Notes: a model not told the origin generated them from the letters alone. Shown: positions 1 to 6,587, counted from the stretch's first letter. The stretch: DNA of 8,790 nucleotides from Paracoccaceae bacterium (GCA_026709725.1 JAPOSK010000279.1:1-8790), one strand, 5' to 3'. Numbers and translations: made by a program.

Positions 1-19
1 CGACTGAAGTCGCCCTTCT

Positions 20-34
20 GCAATCAGGGATTGC
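20..34. repeat. Short inverted repeat (possible hairpin)
   Basis: GCATTC-like symmetry is not what is seen here; the arms are GCAATC (20-25) and GATTGC (29-34), a perfect 6-bp match around a 3-base loop. A 5-bp inverted repeat sits just before it at 1-12, and a GTC-TTCG-GAC mini-stem just after it at 36-45. Together they could give a structured RNA 3' end for the deaminase transcript or for a gene entering from the left. Neither strand shows the U-run of a classical intrinsic terminator. Confidence 0.25.
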
Positions 35-90
35 GGTCTTCGGACTGATCCGCTGTCCACCGAGTGATCGTCATAAGAGTGCGCCCTCGC

Positions 91-131
91 GAATGCATGC
101 TCCTGATTTTCCCTGTGCTCTGAATGCATGC
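91..131. repeat. Two copies of GAATGCATGC, 31 bp apart
   Basis: The 10-mer GAATGCATGC occurs at 91-100 and again at 122-131 in the same orientation. Each copy contains the palindrome ATGCAT. The start-to-start distance is 31 bp, close to three helical turns, so both copies would face the same side of the DNA. That arrangement would fit a pair of regulator sites, but no flanking gene start is visible and two copies of a 10-mer could be chance. Confidence 0.25.
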
Positions 132-183
132 AACCCTTGGCGGTGTCGGTATCAGCAGTCGTTGATCGCATCGAGGTCGGGAA

Positions 184-1485
184 TCACTGATGCGCACTGT
201 CCTGATCGGGGACGGTGTGGCGCAGGGTGACCTCGGACGGCCGACCGGGCAGGTCAAGTGAGATTGTCCCCCCTGGGCGGCGGGCGATGATCCGGCCCCT
301 TGAAATGACCATCAGACGCTCAGCGCGCAAACGGACCGCATCCTCGGCTGAATTGGCATCGAGCACAACCATGCTGGCAAGCTTGCCCGGTTGCAGACCG
401 AATTCATTCAGTCCCATGATCTGTGCATTGACTTCAGTGACCATCCTGAAGCAGTGGCGGATGTCGTCGAGACTGGTCATCTGTGCGACATGCAGCCCCA
501 TATGGGCGACATCAAGCATGTCTGCCTTGCCAAGCGAGTACCAGGGGTCAAGAACACAGTCCTGTCCCCAGCCCACCGCAATCCCGTGGGCGATCATTTC
601 GGGAACCCGTGCAAGGCCCCGTCGCCTGGGATAGCTTTCCTGCCGGCCCTGGATGACGATGTTGACCAGCGGGTTGAGGATCGCAGCCACACCGGCTTCG
701 GCCATCATTGGCAGGAGTTTGGACACATAGTAGCTGTCCATGCCGTGCATCGAAGTCAGATGGGACCCGGTGACGCGTCCTGCCATGCCGCGCCGGCGGG
801 TCTCGGCAACCAGCTGCTCAATATGTCTTGACATTGGGTCGTCAGTCTCGTCGCAATGCAAATCAACCGGCAGCCCCCGCTCTTCGGCCAGACGGCAGAG
901 ATCAATGACGGATTGGGTCCCGTCTGCCATGGTCTGCTCAAAATGCGGAATGCCTCCGATGACATCGGCGCCCCGGTCCAGGGCCCTGAGAAGGTTCATG
1001 TGGCCATTCGGGCTGCGGTGGTGTCCATCCTGGGGAAAGGCGACCAGCTGGAGGTCGATATAGGAGGCAATCTCACTGCGGACCTCGATCAGTGCGTCAA
1101 GTGCCAGCAGCCGGTCGTCACATACATCCACATGCGAGCGGATCGCCAGCAGACCTTGTGCAGCAGCCCAGTCGCAATAGCGCAGGGCCCGTTCCCTGAC
1201 AGCATCATGTGTGAGAAGCGGCTTCAGCTCACCCCAGAGCCGGATGCCCTCAAAGAGAGTTCCGGATGTGTTGCGCCGGGGGATGCCGTAGGAAAGGGTG
1301 GCATCCATATGAAAATGCGGGTCGACAAAGGGTTGCGATACAAGCCTGTTTCCGACATCAATTGTCTTGCCTGTCTCGGCAGCGATTCCGGACTCGACAG
1401 CGGCGATGCGCTCACCGGTGATTGCGATGTCGGTGCAGTGACCGTCAAACAGGGTCGCATTCTGGATGATCAGATCAAATGTCAT
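184..1485 (-). CDS. Cytosine-deaminase-like amidohydrolase (CodA family)
   Basis: Cytoplasmic metal-dependent hydrolase of the amidohydrolase superfamily, about 433 aa, collinear with E. coli CodA nearly to the end. Visible, numbering from the chosen ATG: metal ligands HxH at H57/H59, then H210 in DLHCDETDD, the catalytic Glu E213, H242 in GSHLTSMH, and metal-binding D309 in GQDCVLDPWYSLG. Pyrimidine-contacting Q152 (VAFPQDG) is also kept. E. coli CodA deaminates cytosine to uracil and also acts on isoguanine. Here the residue after the metal Asp is C310 instead of Asp314, and Phe316 is L312, so the substrate may not be cytosine. I chose the ATG at 1485 over one three codons upstream (1494), because AGGG lies 9 nt before it but directly abuts the upstream ATG. 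The gene is divergent from the oxidoreductase at 1566. The family is secure; the substrate is not. Confidence 0.88.
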   Translation of the reverse strand: MTFDLIIQNATLFDGHCTDIAITGERIAAVESGIAAETGKTIDVGNRLVSQPFVDPHFHMDATLSYGIPRRNTSGTLFEGIRLWGELKPLLTHDAVRERALRYCDWAAAQGLLAIRSHVDVCDDRLLALDALIEVRSEIASYIDLQLVAFPQDGHHRSPNGHMNLLRALDRGADVIGGIPHFEQTMADGTQSVIDLCRLAEERGLPVDLHCDETDDPMSRHIEQLVAETRRRGMAGRVTGSHLTSMHGMDSYYVSKLLPMMAEAGVAAILNPLVNIVIQGRQESYPRRRGLARVPEMIAHGIAVGWGQDCVLDPWYSLGKADMLDVAHMGLHVAQMTSLDDIRHCFRMVTEVNAQIMGLNEFGLQPGKLASMVVLDANSAEDAVRLRAERLMVISRGRIIARRPGGTISLDLPGRPSEVTLRHTVPDQDSAHQ

Positions 1486-1565
1486 GTGCCACATCCCTGT
1501 GCTATGCTTGCAGCGGACCCTTGTCGCACTGTCCCGGGCACACGGTATAATCGGAGTTCAGTCAA
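1486..1565. promoter_or_regulatory. Divergent promoter region between deaminase and oxidoreductase A
   Basis: This 80-bp gap must hold signals for both directions. On the plus strand there is an exact TATAAT at 1546-1551, with TTGTCG at 1521-1526 (4 of 6 matches to TTGACA, spacer 19 bp, longer than usual). GGAG at 1553-1556 precedes the TTG start by 9 nt. If TATAAT is the true -10 box, transcription would begin around 1558, leaving an almost leaderless message that excludes the GGAG. The two readings therefore compete. No clear minus-strand promoter or long operator palindrome is visible. Confidence 0.4.
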
Positions 1566-2615
1566 TTGTCAGCCAGAACCCGTATCGCCATCGTTGGCTA
1601 TGGACTGATCGGTCAGCGGCATGCGGCGGTCGCAGGACAGATCCCGGGGCTTTTGCTTGCAGCTGTGGTCGATGATGATCGCGACAAGCGTGCAGTCGCC
1701 GCGCGGCTCGGCTGCAATGTCCATGCCGGGCTGGCGGATTTGCTTGCCGACGAGTCCCCTGATGGCATTATCCTGGCGACGCCGACAGCCCAGCATGCCC
1801 GACAGGCCTCCCTCTGTATTGATGCGGGGATTCCCACCCTGATCGAGAAACCCATTGCGGCAACTGTGAAGGAAGCCCGTGCCGTGGTCAGGGCCGCAGA
1901 ATCGGTACAGATTCCACTGCTCATTGGCCATCATCGCCGTTACAATGGCATTGTCGCGGCCGCCAAGACTGCCATCAACAGCGGCCTCATCGGCGAGATG
2001 CGGGCTGTTCACGCCACCTGCTGGCTGGCCAAGCCCCCGCAATACTTTCTTGACCAGCCCTGGCGGCAGGGCCCGGCTGCCGGACCGGTTTCCGTCAATC
2101 TTGTCCATGATGTTGATCTCCTGCGCGTGTTGTGCGGCGAGGTCGCATGTGTCAAGGCCATGGCAACACCTTCGCGCCGGGGCCACGCAAATCATGATCT
2201 TGCCGCGGCTGTCCTGCAGTTCCGGTCCGGTGTCATCGGAACCATAACGGTTGCGGATTGTGTTGCCGCGCCGTGGAGCTGGGAGATGACATCGGGTGAA
2301 AACCCGGCCTATCCTTCCATCAATTCCTCGTGCTATCTGTTTGGCGGTACACGGGGCAGTCTTTCCATGCCGGATCTGACACTCTGGCGCCATTCCGGTC
2401 CTCCTGACTGGATGACACCGATGTCGGCGGAGCGGGTCCCGCATCAGGCCGGGGAGCCACTGCACCGGCAAATGACCCACTTTGTTGACGTGCTTCACCG
2501 CCGGGTCAGGCCGGATGTATCGGGCATTGAGGGGCTCAGGTCCCTCGAGGTCATTGAAGCGATCCGGATGGCATCGGAGACGGACCGGACCATCATGATT
2601 GATGCAGGGGATTGA
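1566..2615 (+). CDS. Gfo/Idh/MocA family NAD(P)-dependent oxidoreductase A
   Basis: Probable cytoplasmic sugar or cyclitol dehydrogenase of 349 aa, the usual length for the family. The N-terminal Rossmann fold starts at once with IAIVGYGLIGQRHA (GxGxxG, G11/G13/G16). Strand 2 ends in VVDDD (D36-D38), which favours NAD over NADP. The signature EKP with catalytic K95 follows. The C-terminal domain has NLVHDVDLL with H181, the expected catalytic His; the position four residues before it, where Idh-type enzymes have Asp, is V177, with N178 next to it. That resembles a subgroup carrying a (N)L(I/V)HD motif. The start is a TTG; an in-frame TAA at 1548-1550 and the lack of another start codon before the Rossmann strand make it nearly certain. 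It is 95 bp upstream of dctP, so probably the first gene of the operon. The substrate is unknown. Confidence 0.88.
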   Translation: MSARTRIAIVGYGLIGQRHAAVAGQIPGLLLAAVVDDDRDKRAVAARLGCNVHAGLADLLADESPDGIILATPTAQHARQASLCIDAGIPTLIEKPIAATVKEARAVVRAAESVQIPLLIGHHRRYNGIVAAAKTAINSGLIGEMRAVHATCWLAKPPQYFLDQPWRQGPAAGPVSVNLVHDVDLLRVLCGEVACVKAMATPSRRGHANHDLAAAVLQFRSGVIGTITVADCVAAPWSWEMTSGENPAYPSINSSCYLFGGTRGSLSMPDLTLWRHSGPPDWMTPMSAERVPHQAGEPLHRQMTHFVDVLHRRVRPDVSGIEGLRSLEVIEAIRMASETDRTIMIDAGD

Positions 2616-2674
2616 TCCTGACCGCACCCCGACCCCTCCCGGATTTTGCATGCTGACCGCGATTGCCGTAAGGA

Positions 2675-2684
2675 TGTCATGACA
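2675..2684. promoter_or_regulatory. Palindrome TGTCATGACA upstream of dctP
   Basis: A perfect 10-bp palindrome ends 26 nt before the dctP ATG, in the 95-bp gap after oxidoreductase A. The longer string GATGTCATGACA (2673-2684) matches GATGTCATCACA (6524-6535) upstream of oxidoreductase B at 11 of 12 positions, so it may be a shared operator. Against this, ATGTCATGACAT also occurs inside dctM coding sequence (4584-4595). No regulator is encoded in the window to pair it with. Confidence 0.3.
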
Positions 2685-2696
2685 AGGCGTTCAAAC

Positions 2697-2704
2697 AGGA
2701 AGGA
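2697..2704 (+). promoter_or_regulatory. Strong ribosome binding site of dctP
   Basis: AGGAAGGA sits 6 nt before the dctP ATG. It is the purine-rich leader best matched to the 16S tail among the TRAP genes; dctQ and dctM have much weaker ones. This fits the need for more binding protein than membrane subunits. Confidence 0.6.
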
Positions 2705-2710
2705 ATATCA

Positions 2711-3709
2711 ATGAAACGTATTGTTCTTAAGATATTTGCCATCATCAGCATGCTTGGCATCCCGCTGACTCCGCTTCATGCTGATGGGCACAAGATGACA
2801 TTCACCCTTGCCACAGCCGGCTCCGAAACAGACCAGCGCTCGGCTGCCATGGCCCAGGTGTTTGCACCGCTCGTGGCCGGGTTCGCTGATTACCAGCCCG
2901 GATATAATGCGACCCTCTTTGCGCAGGGGACCGAGCTGGAGGCAATCAGCAGGGGCAACCTCACCATGTCGATTGCATCGGCCCAGGAACTGGCCCAGTT
3001 CTTTCCCGAGTTCTCAATCTTTGCGACAGGTTATGTCCACCAGGATGCCGCGCACCAGGTGCGCGTGTTCAATGACCCGTTGATGGATCCATTCAAGCAG
3101 AAGGTCGAGGATGAGCTTGGTGTCAAACTTCTGAGTGTGATGTATCTCGGGAAGCGTCATGTCAATCTGCGCCAGCCCCGTTCAGAGCTTGATGTGCAGA
3201 CACCCGCTGATCTGGCCGGTGTCAATCTTCGGATGCCCGGTACGGATGCCTGGCAGTTTCTGGGCGCAGCGCTTGGCGCCTCACCGACGCCGATGGCCTT
3301 CGTCGAAGTCTACACAGCCCTGGCGACCGGTTCGGTTGATGGGCAGGACAATCCTCTGCCGACAGTTGTGGACGCCAAGTTTTACGAGGTCACCAAACAG
3401 ATTGCACTGACATCACACCTTGTTGATCTGAACTACATCGCTTTTTCACTGGAGACATGGAACGGCCTGACGCATGAGCAACAGTTGACGGTGCAGAGGG
3501 CGGCTGACGCTGCTGCGGCCTGGGGCCGCCTCAAGCAGCTCGACAAGGAGAACAGTCTGGCTGACTTCATCCGCAGCCAGGGCGTGGAAATCTACACACC
3601 TGATCTTGACGCGTTCCGGAGTCATGTCCAGGCACAGTATGTTGGCAGTGAGTTTGCCGCATCATGGCCGGAAGGTGTTCTTGAGCGGATCAATGCCCTT
3701 GGCAATTGA
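2711..3709 (+). CDS. dctP: TRAP transporter solute-binding protein, DctP type
   Basis: Periplasmic receptor that captures the solute and delivers it to the DctQM membrane complex; 332 aa, typical for the family. The signal peptide is clear: MKR, a hydrophobic stretch (residues 4-20) and a likely cleavage after LHA (about residue 24). The mature part begins with the first strand TFTLAT. The family hallmarks are the linker ELDVQTPADLAGVNLRMPG, with R174 as the conserved arginine that pairs with a substrate carboxylate in DctP proteins, and DGQDNPLP (210-217), where most relatives have GQENP. The conserved arginine points to a carboxylated ligand, but its identity cannot be read from the sequence. 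The ATG has a strong ribosome binding site. dctQ follows after 31 bp. Confidence 0.93.
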   Translation: MKRIVLKIFAIISMLGIPLTPLHADGHKMTFTLATAGSETDQRSAAMAQVFAPLVAGFADYQPGYNATLFAQGTELEAISRGNLTMSIASAQELAQFFPEFSIFATGYVHQDAAHQVRVFNDPLMDPFKQKVEDELGVKLLSVMYLGKRHVNLRQPRSELDVQTPADLAGVNLRMPGTDAWQFLGAALGASPTPMAFVEVYTALATGSVDGQDNPLPTVVDAKFYEVTKQIALTSHLVDLNYIAFSLETWNGLTHEQQLTVQRAADAAAAWGRLKQLDKENSLADFIRSQGVEIYTPDLDAFRSHVQAQYVGSEFAASWPEGVLERINALGN

Positions 3710-3740
3710 TCCCGCCTGCTGAAGATCGAGCGAGCCGGTC

Positions 3741-4289
3741 GTGCACAGACTCCGTGACTGGCTCGCATTGGGAGTCAGGATCATTGCCGCCACTTTGCTG
3801 GCGGCAATGTTCGTGACATTCCTTCTGCAAATCTACTCGCGCTATGTTCTGGTGATGCCCTTTGGCTGGACACTGGAATTGTGTCTGATCCTCTGGGTCT
3901 GGATTGTTTTTTTCGGGTGCGCGTTTCTCGTCCGTGAGCAGGACCATGTCAGTTTCGACATCTTCTATCTGGCGGCCCCTGCCCGGGTTCGACAGATTCT
4001 GGCCCTGATCAGTTCTGCGGCCATTGTGATCGGGATGGCGTGGATGTTCCTGCCGACCTGGGACTACATTGACTGGATGGGTATCCGCAAGACCACCACC
4101 GTTCGAAATCCCTTCACCGGTGAGAAGATTCCGATGCGAACGATCTTCTCGATCTATGCTGTCTTCATGCTCGCTGTCATTGCCCGATACGGCTGGCGGT
4201 GTGTGCACATCCTGATCCACAATGCCCCGCCAGACCCGCCGGATGCCCACAATCCCCAGACAAGCGCGTCCTCTGCAGGCGGGCGGTGA
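3741..4289 (+). CDS. dctQ: TRAP transporter small membrane subunit, DctQ type
   Basis: Inner-membrane partner that, with DctM, moves the DctP-delivered solute using a sodium gradient; 182 aa with GTG start. Four membrane segments are visible, at about residues 13-32, 45-65, 86-104 and 134-152. The WTLE segment entering helix 2 (E46) and REQDHVSFD after it are typical of DctQ. The loop between helices 3 and 4 (about 113-133, including RNPFTGEKIP) is polar and looks somewhat longer than in many DctQ proteins. The tail after residue 160 is rich in Pro, Ala and Ser and probably disordered. No strong ribosome binding site precedes the GTG, so coupling to dctP translation is likely. Its TGA overlaps the dctM ATG by one base. 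Confidence 0.9.
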   Translation: MHRLRDWLALGVRIIAATLLAAMFVTFLLQIYSRYVLVMPFGWTLELCLILWVWIVFFGCAFLVREQDHVSFDIFYLAAPARVRQILALISSAAIVIGMAWMFLPTWDYIDWMGIRKTTTVRNPFTGEKIPMRTIFSIYAVFMLAVIARYGWRCVHILIHNAPPDPPDAHNPQTSASSAGGR

Positions 4290-5584
4290 TGAGTCAGGAA
4301 TTTATCCTGTGCATCATCACGCTCTTTGCCCTTGCGGGCATCGGGACCCCCATCGGCTACGCAATCATGCTGGCATCCCTCGTCTACCTTGGCATGAATG
4401 CGATGGATCTCGCTCTCACCGGTGAGAAAATTCTCCAGGGTCTCTACAACAGTTTTGTCCTCCTCGCTGTTCCGCTCTTTATCATCGCTGCCAATATCAT
4501 GAATGCCGGCACGATCAGCGACCGGCTTCTGACATTCTGCACAGCCGTTGTCGGCCGGTTTCGTGGCGGTCTCGGCCATGTCAATGTCATGACATCCCTG
4601 ATTTTTTCCGGCATGTCAGGGTCAGCGGTTGCCGATGCCGCCGGCATCGGGAAAATCGTCATCAGCATGATGATCCGGGAGAATCGCTATTCTCCGGGCT
4701 ACGCAGCCGCAATAACGGCTGCATCCGCCACGATCGGACCGATCATCCCCCCATCGATTCCGCTGGTGCTCTATGCGCTGGTGTCCAACACGTCCATTGG
4801 AGCCCTGTTTCTTGCCGGCATCATTCCAGGCCTGATCATGGGTGCCGTCCTGATGGTGATGAATGCCACCATCTCGGCACGGCGGGATTTTGCCAGGGAA
4901 GACCCCGTTCCTCTCATGGCCCTGCCACGGATTACCGGCAAGGCCATGCCGGCACTCCTGATGCCCGTCATCCTGCTCTATGGCATTTACGGAGGTGTCA
5001 CGACACCCACCGAAGCCGCTGCAGTGGCCGCATTCTATGCACTCCTGCTGGCCGCATTTTTCTACCGGGCACTCTCGGTCAGATCCTTTTTCAGCATCCT
5101 TGTCGAAAGCGCCCGATCATCGGCGGCTGTCGGTGTGGTGATCGGCGGGGCGCTGATTCTGAATTTCATCGTTGTGTCCGAGAACATTCCGGCCATGCTG
5201 ACCGATGTGCTGACCGGGCTGAATGTTCACCCCCTGGTTTTCCTGATCGGTGTGAACCTTCTTGTCCTGCTGCTCGGCTGCGTCCTCGATGCAACGACAA
5301 TCATTCTCGTTCTGGTCCCCCTCTTCATACCAACCGCCGACAAGCTCGGCATTGATCTTGTGCATTTCGGCATTCTCATCGTCGTCAATTCGATGATCGG
5401 CCTGATTACCCCGCCCTATGGCATCCTTCTGTTTGTCATCAATGCGGTGACCGGTATTCCGCTCAGGGACATCATTCAGGAAATCTGGGCGTTTCTGGCG
5501 ATGCTGCTTCTGGCCCTCCTGCTCCTTATCTTCAGTCCTGATCTCGTTCTCTGGTTCCCCCGCATCTTCGGTTATCAGTCATGA
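4289..5584 (+). CDS. dctM: TRAP transporter large membrane subunit, DctM type
   Basis: Main transport channel subunit of the tripartite TRAP system, 431 aa with many membrane helices from end to end. Family motifs appear in order: SGMSGSAVADAAGIG (107-121), GPIIPPSIPLVLYA (150-163), YGGVTTPTEAAA (234-245), GCVLDATT (330-337) and GLITPPYG (371-378). These regions contain the re-entrant hairpins and sodium-site segments known from TRAP structures. The frame is open further upstream, but the ATG at 4289, in a TGATG overlap with the dctQ stop, gives the N-terminus expected of DctM (MSQEFILCIITLFAL). The upstream extension would be a hydrophilic Pro/Cys-rich stretch overlapping dctQ and is rejected. 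The overlap predicts translational coupling. The aroE-like gene begins 13 bp after the stop. Confidence 0.94.
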   Translation: MSQEFILCIITLFALAGIGTPIGYAIMLASLVYLGMNAMDLALTGEKILQGLYNSFVLLAVPLFIIAANIMNAGTISDRLLTFCTAVVGRFRGGLGHVNVMTSLIFSGMSGSAVADAAGIGKIVISMMIRENRYSPGYAAAITAASATIGPIIPPSIPLVLYALVSNTSIGALFLAGIIPGLIMGAVLMVMNATISARRDFAREDPVPLMALPRITGKAMPALLMPVILLYGIYGGVTTPTEAAAVAAFYALLLAAFFYRALSVRSFFSILVESARSSAAVGVVIGGALILNFIVVSENIPAMLTDVLTGLNVHPLVFLIGVNLLVLLLGCVLDATTIILVLVPLFIPTADKLGIDLVHFGILIVVNSMIGLITPPYGILLFVINAVTGIPLRDIIQEIWAFLAMLLLALLLLIFSPDLVLWFPRIFGYQS

Positions 5585-5597
5585 TCAGGCCCGGGAT

Positions 5598-6449
5598 ATG
5601 ACCCGTCCGCCGATCCGGGCCGCTCTCATTGGGGCACATATCGATCCGTCACTCTCTCCGGCCATGCATGAAACCGAAGGATCCGCTCTCGGACTCACCT
5701 ATCACTATGACCGGATCGACACCGCACGGTCCTGTCTGGATCTCGAATCAATCCTCGCACAGGCCCGCGAGGCGGCGTGCGCCGGCGTCAATATCACGCA
5801 CCCCCACAAGCAGGAGATCCTGCCGCTGCTCACATCTCTTGATGACCGGGCCCGACGAATCGGTGCCGTGAATACCGTGGTCTTCAAGGAGGATGGTGAA
5901 ACCCTTGGCATGAACACCGATCACCGGGGTTTTGCCCGGGCTCTCCTTCGTCACATCGGATCCATTCAGGGCCAGACAGTTGCCCAGTACGGCGCAGGCG
6001 GTGCCGGGTCCGCGGTGGCCCTTGCCCTTTGTGAAGCCGGCATCAGACATCTCCTCATCACCGATACAGATGCACGGAAATCCAACGCTCTCGCGCAGCG
6101 GCTGCGGGGGATGGGCTGGCGTGCCGATGCCGAGGAGGTCATCGGTTCTGCCGGGATCGATGGTGCTGTCAACTGCACACCCGTCGGCATGGCCTGGTGT
6201 CCGGGTCAGGTCTTCGATCCAGGCGGGCTCAGCCGGGATGCATGGGTTGCTGATTGCGTTTATCCATACGAGACAGAACTGGTTTCCAATGCCCGTGCCG
6301 CTGGTCTGGCTGTCATGGATGGTGCCCGTATGGCGCTCTTTCAGATGGCAGCGTCATTTGAGATTTTTACCGGAACAGCACCCGACATCGACCGCATGGA
6401 ACGCATGCTGACAGTGCTGCTCGCGGATGACCGCAGACACAAGGCATGA
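5598..6449 (+). CDS. AroE-like shikimate/quinate dehydrogenase, probably NAD-dependent
   Basis: Cytoplasmic enzyme of 283 aa. Members interconvert 3-dehydroshikimate and shikimate, or 3-dehydroquinate and quinate. The substrate site is intact: SLSP (S18/S20), NITHPHK with T67 and catalytic K71, GAVNT (N92), NTDHRGF with catalytic D108, NCTPVGM (192-198) and Q249 in the C-terminal helix. The nucleotide loop is GAGGAG (132-137). Strand 2 of the cofactor domain ends in ITDTDAR with D156 and D158, where biosynthetic AroE proteins carry the NADP-binding NRT motif. This acidic pattern resembles the NAD-dependent quinate/shikimate dehydrogenase of Corynebacterium glutamicum, as does the overall run of motifs (from memory, not aligned). 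Being 13 bp behind dctM argues for degradation of an imported compound, not aromatic amino acid synthesis. An aminoshikimate- or cyclitol-type substrate is also possible. Confidence 0.87.
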   Translation: MTRPPIRAALIGAHIDPSLSPAMHETEGSALGLTYHYDRIDTARSCLDLESILAQAREAACAGVNITHPHKQEILPLLTSLDDRARRIGAVNTVVFKEDGETLGMNTDHRGFARALLRHIGSIQGQTVAQYGAGGAGSAVALALCEAGIRHLLITDTDARKSNALAQRLRGMGWRADAEEVIGSAGIDGAVNCTPVGMAWCPGQVFDPGGLSRDAWVADCVYPYETELVSNARAAGLAVMDGARMALFQMAASFEIFTGTAPDIDRMERMLTVLLADDRRHKA

Positions 6450-6522
6450 CCACGGCAGCGCAGGCCCCGGGATGCCGGCATCAATCCTCGATGATCAATT
6501 TCCGCCTTCCGTCATCCGGTGC

Positions 6523-6535
6523 TGATGTCATCACA
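6523..6535. promoter_or_regulatory. Inverted repeat shared with the dctP leader
   Basis: TGATG-t-CATCA is a 5-bp inverted repeat around a central T. The string GATGTCATCACA (6524-6535) differs at one of 12 positions from GATGTCATGACA upstream of dctP. It ends 52 nt before the oxidoreductase B start. A shared regulator site is possible; strings of this type also arise by chance from ATG/ACA codons in this genome. Confidence 0.25.
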
Positions 6536-6572
6536 TACCATCCCCGGTCCGGGCTGAAGATGCATCAACTGC

Positions 6573-6582
6573 AGGGAGAGGA
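6573..6582 (+). promoter_or_regulatory. Strong ribosome binding site of oxidoreductase B
   Basis: AGGGAGAGGA lies 5 nt upstream of the ATG at 6588. Its strength supports this start even though the protein begins with about 18 residues before the first Rossmann strand. Confidence 0.6.
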
Positions 6583-6587
6583 ATCCA

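Larger units (their letters stand above)
1..183. other. Left-edge stretch without a supported gene
   Basis: This is the segment downstream of the minus-strand deaminase stop. Plus-strand frame 1 is open from the edge to a TGA at 46-48. Frame 3 is open from the edge to a TGA at 228-230, which would overlap the deaminase tail. Either could be the tail of a gene entering from the left, but neither shows a recognisable motif. Small symmetric elements are present: CGACT-ga-AGTCG (1-12), GCAATC-agg-GATTGC (20-34) and two copies of GAATGCATGC (91-100 and 122-131). No T-tract follows the hairpins, so I do not call a terminator. Confidence 0.4.
6450..6587. other. Gap between aroE-like gene and oxidoreductase B
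   Basis: These 138 bp hold no gene. Two symmetric elements are visible: the perfect 12-bp palindrome GATGCCGGCATC (6471-6482), which lies 21 bp past the aroE-like stop, and TGATG-t-CATCA (6523-6533), part of a motif shared with the dctP leader. There is no T-run after the first palindrome, so it is not a standard terminator. The gap is long enough for a separate promoter, but I see no convincing -35/-10 pair. Confidence 0.45.

Noticed and set aside
24..257. Small minus-strand frame across the deaminase tail and left-edge gap
   Set aside because: It overlaps the deaminase C-terminus, is low in hydrophobic structure and has no well-spaced ribosome binding site.
956..968. CCGATG-a-CATCGG inverted repeat
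   Set aside because: It is inside the deaminase coding sequence with no regulatory context.
856..1608. Plus-strand open frame (250 codons) opposite the CodA-like gene
   Set aside because: No recognisable domain, and it lies across all metal-ligand codons of the well-supported minus-strand deaminase.
1569..2651. Long minus-strand open frame (360 codons) opposite oxidoreductase A
   Set aside because: The translation has no family motif and is rich in Arg, Gly and Cys. The plus-strand frame carries a full set of Gfo/Idh/MocA motifs. The antisense frame is a by-product of GC-biased codons.
2646..2674. TTGCAT - 17 bp - TAAGGA as a dctP promoter
   Set aside because: The spacing is ideal, but the boxes match consensus poorly (3 of 6 and 2 of 6), so I do not list it as a promoter.
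4199..4288. 30-codon N-terminal extension of dctM
   Set aside because: It overlaps dctQ deeply and encodes a hydrophilic Pro/Cys-rich stretch unlike any DctM start. The ATG at 4289 in the TGATG overlap gives the expected first membrane helix.
4584..4595. ATGTCATGACAT palindrome inside dctM
   Set aside because: It is explained by the codons for Val-Met-Thr in a conserved DctM region. It is noted only as evidence that such strings arise by chance.
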